Assembly (NCBI GenBank): GCA_019240015.1
Contig: JAFAZB010000424.1
Location: forward strand, 1 to 9,756
Length of the DNA stretch: 9,756 bases
From: Solirubrobacterales bacterium
GTDB lineage: Bacteria; Actinomycetota; Thermoleophilia; Solirubrobacterales; Solirubrobacteraceae
Direction of reading: 5' to 3'
The translations under genes and the position numbers were made by a program. Numbering within the stretch: the stretch's first letter is position 1; each line of letters opens with the position of its first letter. The notes beneath the pieces are model-generated. The model did not search any database. It was given only the letters and a program-made list of their open reading frames with translations, and was not told where the DNA came from. This document shows positions 6,020-9,756 of the stretch, piece by piece.

Positions 6020-7341
6020 GCGCGCCTCCCGCGGGCTGGAGCGCGGTACGGGGCCTCGGCGCGCTCGGCCTGGCGTCGCTCGCGCTGACCGCCTGCGGCG
6101 GGGCCAAGCACCACGCCCACCCCGCCGCTGTCCCGCCGACAGCCGCGGCGTCCCGGCGCGCACCAACACAAGCGCCCTCTCCAGCCGTGCGGCGCCTGCA
6201 GGCAGCGCTCACCGGCGCCTTGCGGGCGGCCGGCCCCGCCAGCGGCGCCGAGGTCTACGACCTCGGCGCCGGCCAGCAGCTGTTCGCGCTGCGGGACGGC
6301 ATCGCGCGTCCGCCCGCCTCGCTGGAGAAGCTCTACACGAGCGTCGCGCTGATCGCCAAGCTCGGCCCCGCGACCCGCTTTCAGACCGCGGTGCTGGGGA
6401 CGGGTTCGTTGCGCCCGCACGGCGTCTGGCACGGTGATCTGTACCTGCGCGGCGGCGGCGACCCCACCTTCGGCGATGAGACCTTCAACCGCGTGTGGGA
6501 GATGGGCTATGGCCCCACCGCGAGCGAGCTCGCGACCCAGCTGCTCGCTCGCGGAATCCGCCGCGTGACGGGGCGCGTGATCGGCGACGCCTCGATCTTC
6601 GACTCGCTCCGCGGCGGCGCGGCCACCGGCTATGCGCCCGACATCCCCGACATGGGGGGCCAGCTGAGCGCGCTCACCTACGACCACGGCTCCGCGGTCC
6701 CGGGGCTGTCGCCCGGCGCATTTGCCGCTCGCGAGCTGGCGCTCACCTTGCGCGCGATGCACCTGGGGGCGATCGCGACCCCGCGAACCGCCCCGACGCC
6801 CCCCGGCGCGAAGCTACTGGCGAGCGTCGCCTCGCCGCCGGTGTCGGTGCTGCTGCGACTGATGAACGTGCCCTCCGACGACTTGTTCGCCGAGCTGCTG
6901 ACCAAGCAACTCGGCGCCCGCTTCGCGGGGCAGGGCAGCATCGCCGCCGGCGCCGGCGTGACCTCGAGCGTGATCGCCGGCTATGGCCTATCCCCCACGA
7001 TCGACGACGGCTCCGGCCTCGCGCGGTCCGACCGCTCCTCCCCACACCAGGTCGTCGAGCTGCTCAAGGACGTCTGGCACACGCCGCTGGGAGACCTCCT
7101 GTCCGCCTCGCTGCCGGTCGTGGGGGTCGAGGGCACCGTGAAGACGATCGCTACGCGGACCGCCGCACAGGGCAACTGTGTGGCCAAGACCGGCACGCTT
7201 GACAACGTCACCAACCTGGCCGGGTACTGCCACAGCCAGGGGCACCACACGCTCGCCTTCGCGCTGTTCGTCGACGGCCCACCGAACGTTCGCGCGCTGC
7301 CCTTGGAGAGCCGGATGATCGCCGCGATCGCGCGCTACTAG
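6016..7341 (+). CDS. dacB: D-alanyl-D-alanine carboxypeptidase/endopeptidase, PBP4 type (S13), probable lipoprotein
   Basis: This is a penicillin-binding protein that removes the terminal D-Ala from, or cuts cross-links in, peptidoglycan outside the membrane. From CTG 6016 it has 441 residues. Active-site motifs: SLEK (S102 nucleophile, K105), SDD (287-289) where the family has SxN, and KTG (391-393). GGGDPTFG and DGSGLARSD (331-339) are further S13 marks. The first ATG/GTG/TTG in frame is GTG 6187, which would begin directly at the catalytic domain with no export signal. The frame is open upstream back to 5932 and encodes a short n-region with an arginine, a hydrophobic core (LGALGLASLAL) and the lipobox LTAC with Cys27, then an Ala/Pro/His linker. 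No ATG, GTG or TTG precedes it in frame. CTG 6016 overlaps the M16 stop (CTGA), and GGTGGAGGAG lies at 5995-6004. The family is certain; the CTG start is inferred. Confidence 0.9.
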   Translation: MSAPPAGWSAVRGLGALGLASLALTACGGAKHHAHPAAVPPTAAASRRAPTQAPSPAVRRLQAALTGALRAAGPASGAEVYDLGAGQQLFALRDGIARPPASLEKLYTSVALIAKLGPATRFQTAVLGTGSLRPHGVWHGDLYLRGGGDPTFGDETFNRVWEMGYGPTASELATQLLARGIRRVTGRVIGDASIFDSLRGGAATGYAPDIPDMGGQLSALTYDHGSAVPGLSPGAFAARELALTLRAMHLGAIATPRTAPTPPGAKLLASVASPPVSVLLRLMNVPSDDLFAELLTKQLGARFAGQGSIAAGAGVTSSVIAGYGLSPTIDDGSGLARSDRSSPHQVVELLKDVWHTPLGDLLSASLPVVGVEGTVKTIATRTAAQGNCVAKTGTLDNVTNLAGYCHSQGHHTLAFALFVDGPPNVRALPLESRMIAAIARY

Positions 7342-7359
7342 AACGATCTGCCACCCGCG

Positions 7360-7388
7360 TTGCGCTCGCGCGCCGCAGGCAAGACAAT
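7360..7388 (+). promoter_or_regulatory. candidate promoter for the small gene at 7396
   Basis: TTGCGC (7360-7365) and GACAAT (7383-7388) are separated by 17 bases. GACAAT matches four of six bases of TATAAT, and TTGCGC matches the first three of TTGACA. Transcription would begin close to 7395-7396, which is the GTG of the downstream gene, giving a leaderless message. The 54-base gap after dacB holds nothing else recognisable. Confidence 0.4.
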
Positions 7389-7395
7389 CGTCAGG

Positions 7396-7755
7396 GTGGA
7401 GCTGAGCACCGCTCTAAACAGGCGCGAGCTCCGGAACTACATCGACCGGATCGGCGATCGCTGGCCGATCGAGTTGGCCCGGCTGGGGGGAGCCCGGGTC
7501 GCGGACGTGCACGGCGCGCCCCCGCAACGCGAGCGAGGGCCCGAGTTCGTGCTCGTGCTGGTCTCACCGGCGTACGAGGGGATGCCGTGGCTGGATCGCG
7601 TCTATCAGGCATCCGCGCTCTGGGACGCGCTCGCGATGGGCGCCCCCGCCGACGTCCACTGCTACACGCCGGGAGAGTTCGAGCGCAAGCGCGCTTCGCT
7701 GGCGCGCGTCCGGGAGGCCGCGGATCACGGCCTAGATTTGCTCCTGGTGAGCTAG
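7396..7755 (+). CDS. small hypothetical protein, possible degenerate nucleotidyltransferase-fold protein
   Basis: This is a 119-residue soluble protein with no signal peptide or membrane segment. The C-terminal part (YTPGEFERKRASLARVREA, then HGLDLL) resembles the end of small MNT-type nucleotidyltransferase domains, which typically finish with a TPEEFE helix, an arginine- or glutamate-rich helix and a short strand. The expected GS and DxD catalytic region would fall at GGARVADVHG and then PEFVLVLVS. The two metal-binding aspartates are then Glu and Val, so if the fold is right the protein is probably not an active nucleotidyltransferase. The start is uncertain. GTG 7396 is preferred because a promoter-like pair would start transcription at that base. 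TTG 7360 adds 12 basic residues and has no Shine-Dalgarno. The gene follows dacB by 54 bases and converges on nadA. The ORF looks real, with an amphipathic protein-like composition and no antisense competitor; the fold is inference from memory of the family. Confidence 0.65.
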   Translation: MELSTALNRRELRNYIDRIGDRWPIELARLGGARVADVHGAPPQRERGPEFVLVLVSPAYEGMPWLDRVYQASALWDALAMGAPADVHCYTPGEFERKRASLARVREAADHGLDLLLVS

Positions 7756-7790
7756 TCTCGTGCGCCCCGAGTCGCTCGCCCGGCGCTCCC

Positions 7791-8816
7791 CTAGCTGATC
7801 GCCACCATCCGCTCGATCGGCACCCGGGCCCGCCGTGCGATCCCCGCCGGGACTTTCACCTCGTGCACGTCCATCAGCAGCGAATCGCGCAGCTTGGCGA
7901 GCGTGATCAGCTTCATGAACCGGCAGTGGGCGGCCTCGTTGGCGGCGATGAACTCGACCTCCGGCGCCAGCTGGCGCAGTGGATGCAGCATCCCGGTCTC
8001 GGTCGCCACGATCGCCGCGCCCGCACCCCGGGCCCCGCCGGCGCCAGCGGCCCGCTCGCGGGCGTAGGCGAGCATCCCGCCGGTCGAGAGCATGTGCACT
8101 CCCTCTGCGTCGATGTCGCCCGCGGCGACGTACTCGAGCACGCTGGTGGAGCAACCGCACTCGGGATGGATCAGGAAGTCGGCGCCGGGGTGGGCGGCAC
8201 GCACGGCCGCGATGTCCCGGGGCTTGATCCCCGCGTGCACGTGGCATTCCCCGTCCCACACGTGGAGTGGGCGCCCGACCGTCTTCTCGACGTAGGCGCC
8301 CAGGAACATGTCGGGGCCGAACAGGATCTCGGCCTGCTCGCCATGCTCGCGCAGGATGTGCCGCACCACCTGGACGGCGTTCGCAGAGGTGCAGCAGTAA
8401 TCGGTGTGGGCCTTGACCTCGGCGGTGGTGTTGACGTACATGACCACGATCGCGCCCGGGTGCCGGGCCTTCCAATCGCGCAGCTGGGAGGCGGTGATCG
8501 AGTCGGCCAGCGTGCAGCCGGCGTCGAGGTCGGGGATCAACACCCGTTTCTCCGGGCACAGGATCGAAGCGGTCTCGGCCATGAAGTGAACGCCGCAGAA
8601 GACGATCAGCTGCGCGTCCGCGGCCGCGGCCTGCTGGGAGAGGCCGAGCGAATCGCCGACGTAGTCGGCGACGTCCTGGATCTCCGGCAGCTGGTAGTTG
8701 TGGGCGAGGATCACGGCCCCCCGCTCGCGAGCCAGCGAGCGCACCTCGTCCTGGAGCGCGGGGATGTTCTCGAGCATCAGCGGCGCATCGCTGGCGCCGA
8801 GCATCGGGAGGTTCAC
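7791..8816 (-). CDS. nadA: quinolinate synthase NadA
   Basis: This 341-residue cytoplasmic [4Fe-4S] enzyme condenses iminoaspartate with dihydroxyacetone phosphate to give quinolinate in de novo NAD synthesis. The three cluster cysteines are C74 (VFCGVHFMAETA), C220 (HPECGCS) and C298 (AAHCRFMK). Other family motifs are AHNYQLPEIQDVADYVGDSL from residue 38, YVNTTAEVKA (127-136), GPDMFLG (167-173) and STGGML with ATETGMLHPL (271-280). Between these last two, residues 251-268 form an Ala/Gly/Arg-rich loop about 8 residues longer than I expect for the family. GTG 8816 overlaps the nadC stop as GTGA, so the pair is translationally coupled, with nadC first. nadB, which supplies iminoaspartate, is not adjacent. 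The gene ends 35 bases from the convergent small gene, with no obvious terminator between them. Confidence 0.97.
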   Translation of the reverse strand: MNLPMLGASDAPLMLENIPALQDEVRSLARERGAVILAHNYQLPEIQDVADYVGDSLGLSQQAAAADAQLIVFCGVHFMAETASILCPEKRVLIPDLDAGCTLADSITASQLRDWKARHPGAIVVMYVNTTAEVKAHTDYCCTSANAVQVVRHILREHGEQAEILFGPDMFLGAYVEKTVGRPLHVWDGECHVHAGIKPRDIAAVRAAHPGADFLIHPECGCSTSVLEYVAAGDIDAEGVHMLSTGGMLAYARERAAGAGGARGAGAAIVATETGMLHPLRQLAPEVEFIAANEAAHCRFMKLITLAKLRDSLLMDVHEVKVPAGIARRARVPIERMVAIS

Positions 8817-9646
8817 GGAAGCGGTTCCAGACGGAGGCTGAGATCTAGGGCGGGGGCGCTGTGCGTCAGCGCTCCGACCGAGATGAAGTCTACGCCGGTG
8901 CTCGCGATCGCCCTCAGCGTCTGCAGCGTCACGCCGCCGCTCGCCTCGAGCTCCGCCCTACCCGCCACGTGAGCTACGGCAAGCCGCAGCTGATCGACCG
9001 TCATGTTGTCGAGCAGGATCCTGGGCGCTCCCGCCTCCAGCGCCTCCTCGACCTCCGCCAGCGTGCGGCATTCCACCTCGAGCGCCAACTCCGGGGCTCG
9101 CGCGCGGGCGCGGCGCACCGCCTCGCCAACGCCTCCGGCGAGCATCGCGTGGTTTTCCTTGATCAGGATCGCGTCGTAGAGCCCCGCGCGGTGGTTCTCG
9201 GCGCCGCCGGCCGCGACAGCCGCCTTCTCCAGCGCCCGCAGGCCCGGGGTCGTCTTGCGGGTGTCGAGGATTCGCGTGCCGGTGCCCCGCACTGCCTCCA
9301 CCGAGCGAGCCGCCATCGTCGCCACGCCCGACAGCCGCTGTAGGAAGTTCAGCGCAGTCCGCTCGCCGGTGAGGATCCCCTGGGCGCTGCCGGCGACGCT
9401 CATCACCTCGCCGCCGGCCCGCCAACGCCCCTCGCTCGCGAGCCGCTCCACCGCCGCGTCCGGGTCGAGCGCCGTGAAGGTCCGCTCGGCCGCCTCCAGG
9501 CCGAAGATCACGCCCGGCGCCTTCTGGGTTATCAGTCCCCGGGCCCGCGTCCCTTCGGGCACCGTCGCAGACGACGTGACGTCCCCCCCGCCGACGTCTT
9601 CGGCGAGCGCGTTGCTCACGAGCTCGGCGAGGGCGGCGGGGTCCAC
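8813..9646 (-). CDS. nadC: nicotinate-nucleotide pyrophosphorylase (carboxylating), quinolinate phosphoribosyltransferase
   Basis: This enzyme converts quinolinate and PRPP to nicotinate mononucleotide, CO2 and pyrophosphate, the step after NadA. From GTG 9646 it has 277 residues, normal for the family. The N-terminal domain begins AELVSNALAEDVGGGDVTS. Conserved motifs are GERTALNFLQRLSG (94-107), DTRKTTPGLR (128-137), GGAENHRAGLYDAILIKENH (from 147), LLDNM (211-215), EASGGV (235-239) and ISVGALTHSAPALDLSL (255-271). The phosphoribosyl- and quinolinate-binding Arg/Lys/His residues lie in the DTRK, NHR and KENH motifs. The open frame extends to TTG 9715, adding 23 residues (TERRGNRKE and so on) with no family likeness. 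I prefer GTG 9646 because TAGACT, a good -10 box, lies 7 bases before it, implying a leaderless mRNA; the longer frame would run through this promoter. It is the first gene of a nadC-nadA operon. Confidence 0.96.
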   Translation of the reverse strand: MDPAALAELVSNALAEDVGGGDVTSSATVPEGTRARGLITQKAPGVIFGLEAAERTFTALDPDAAVERLASEGRWRAGGEVMSVAGSAQGILTGERTALNFLQRLSGVATMAARSVEAVRGTGTRILDTRKTTPGLRALEKAAVAAGGAENHRAGLYDAILIKENHAMLAGGVGEAVRRARARAPELALEVECRTLAEVEEALEAGAPRILLDNMTVDQLRLAVAHVAGRAELEASGGVTLQTLRAIASTGVDFISVGALTHSAPALDLSLRLEPLP

Positions 9647-9653
9647 CGAATCG

Positions 9654-9659
9654 AGTCTA
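9654..9659 (-). promoter_or_regulatory. -10 box (TAGACT) for nadC-nadA
   Basis: On the minus strand TAGACT matches TANNNT and is separated by 7 bases from GTG 9646. That places the transcription start at or next to the start codon. No convincing -35 element is seen 16-18 bases upstream. The box lies in the 86-base gap between nadC and the divergent partial gene. Confidence 0.55.
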
Positions 9660-9674
9660 GGTGGAGAGATTTCC

Positions 9675-9704
9675 TTGCGATTCCCCCGGCGCTCGGTGTA
9701 GGGT
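9675..9704 (+). promoter_or_regulatory. promoter for the partial gene at the right edge
   Basis: TTGCGA (9675-9680) and TAGGGT (9699-9704) are separated by 18 bases, a good housekeeping-type actinobacterial promoter. Transcription would start near 9711, leaving a leader of about 20 bases that contains a Shine-Dalgarno, unlike the other promoters in this window. It is back to back with the nadC promoter. Confidence 0.55.
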
Positions 9705-9722
9705 GCGGTCGCCAACGAACTC

Positions 9723-9728
9723 GGGGGA
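9723..9728 (+). promoter_or_regulatory. ribosome binding site of the right-edge gene
   Basis: GGGGGA stands 4 bases before ATG 9733. It is the clearest Shine-Dalgarno-like element with close spacing in the window and marks the start of the partial gene. Confidence 0.6.
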
Positions 9729-9732
9729 ACTG

Positions 9733-9756
9733 ATGCACCGGAGAATTGGGGTCCTG
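9733..9756 (+). CDS. start of an unidentified protein, cut by window edge
   Basis: Only eight codons are visible (MHRRIGVL). They are supported by a ribosome binding site and an upstream promoter. A basic start followed by hydrophobic residues could begin a signal peptide or a Rossmann-type strand; too little is present to name it. It is divergent from nadC-nadA. Confidence 0.5.

Noticed and set aside
4676..6169. Long open minus-strand frame of about 497 codons across the M16 gene
   Set aside because: It is antisense to a clear M16 peptidase, is rich in Arg, Gly and His without motifs, and arises because GC-rich codons rarely give stops on the opposite strand.
6187..6189. GTG 6187 as the dacB start
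   Set aside because: It would remove the signal peptide and lipobox seen in the same open frame and begin right at the catalytic domain, and no Shine-Dalgarno precedes it.
5551..6762. Open minus-strand frame of about 403 codons across the M16-dacB junction
   Set aside because: Antisense shadow of two convincing genes; the sequence is repetitive Arg/Ala/Gly with no domain.
7756..7790. Bidirectional terminator between the convergent small gene and nadA
   Set aside because: No stable stem with a T-run is visible on either strand in these 35 bases.
7587..8972. Open plus-strand frame of 461 codons across the small gene, nadA and the end of nadC
   Set aside because: It covers parts of three supported genes, two of them antisense, and has no protein-like motif.

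Overview
This is a high-GC window with GTG and TTG starts, short overlaps between consecutive genes, and few Shine-Dalgarno sequences. Several starts instead have a TANNNT -10 box a few bases upstream. Together with the gene content this points to a high-GC actinobacterium, perhaps of the Thermoleophilia (Solirubrobacter/Conexibacter-like) lineage; the placement is inferred from style and has not been tested by phylogeny. All but one of the complete genes can be assigned to a known family. I see no RNA gene, CRISPR array, insertion sequence or phage gene, and no gene-free stretch longer than 300 bases.

Left part (1-4583, all minus strand, read right to left): ftsE and ftsX encode the ATPase and permease of the divisome ABC complex. 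They are followed by ctpA, a membrane-anchored PDZ/S41 processing protease, and by an RNase R/RNase II-family exoribonuclease whose 3' end lies outside the window. ftsE and ftsX are 3 bases apart. ctpA follows after 78 bases and may have its own promoter. The ribonuclease start overlaps the ctpA stop (GTGA).

Middle (4584-7341): a 176-base divergent intergenic region holds three GATTAA repeats and a GC-rich hairpin followed by a short T-run. To its right, on the plus strand, are an M16 zinc peptidase and a PBP4-type (S13) D-alanyl-D-alanine carboxypeptidase. The carboxypeptidase appears to start at a CTG that overlaps the peptidase stop codon. Only that upstream start gives it a signal peptide, and the signal peptide is of the lipoprotein type. 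The region from ftsE to the carboxypeptidase therefore concentrates on cell division, envelope proteolysis and peptidoglycan trimming.

Right part (7342-9756): a small plus-strand gene, which looks like a degenerate nucleotidyltransferase-fold protein, converges on a minus-strand nadC-nadA pair for NAD biosynthesis (GTGA overlap). No nadB is in the window. nadC probably starts at GTG 9646 rather than at the furthest upstream TTG. The divergent promoter region beyond it also serves a plus-strand gene, of which only the first eight codons are visible at the right edge.

I did not find a new defence or mobile system. The most useful observations are the corrected starts (dacB lipoprotein, nadC), the probable near-leaderless promoter pattern, the SDD variant of the PBP4 SxN motif, the hairpin/repeat region and the degenerate nucleotidyltransferase-like gene.
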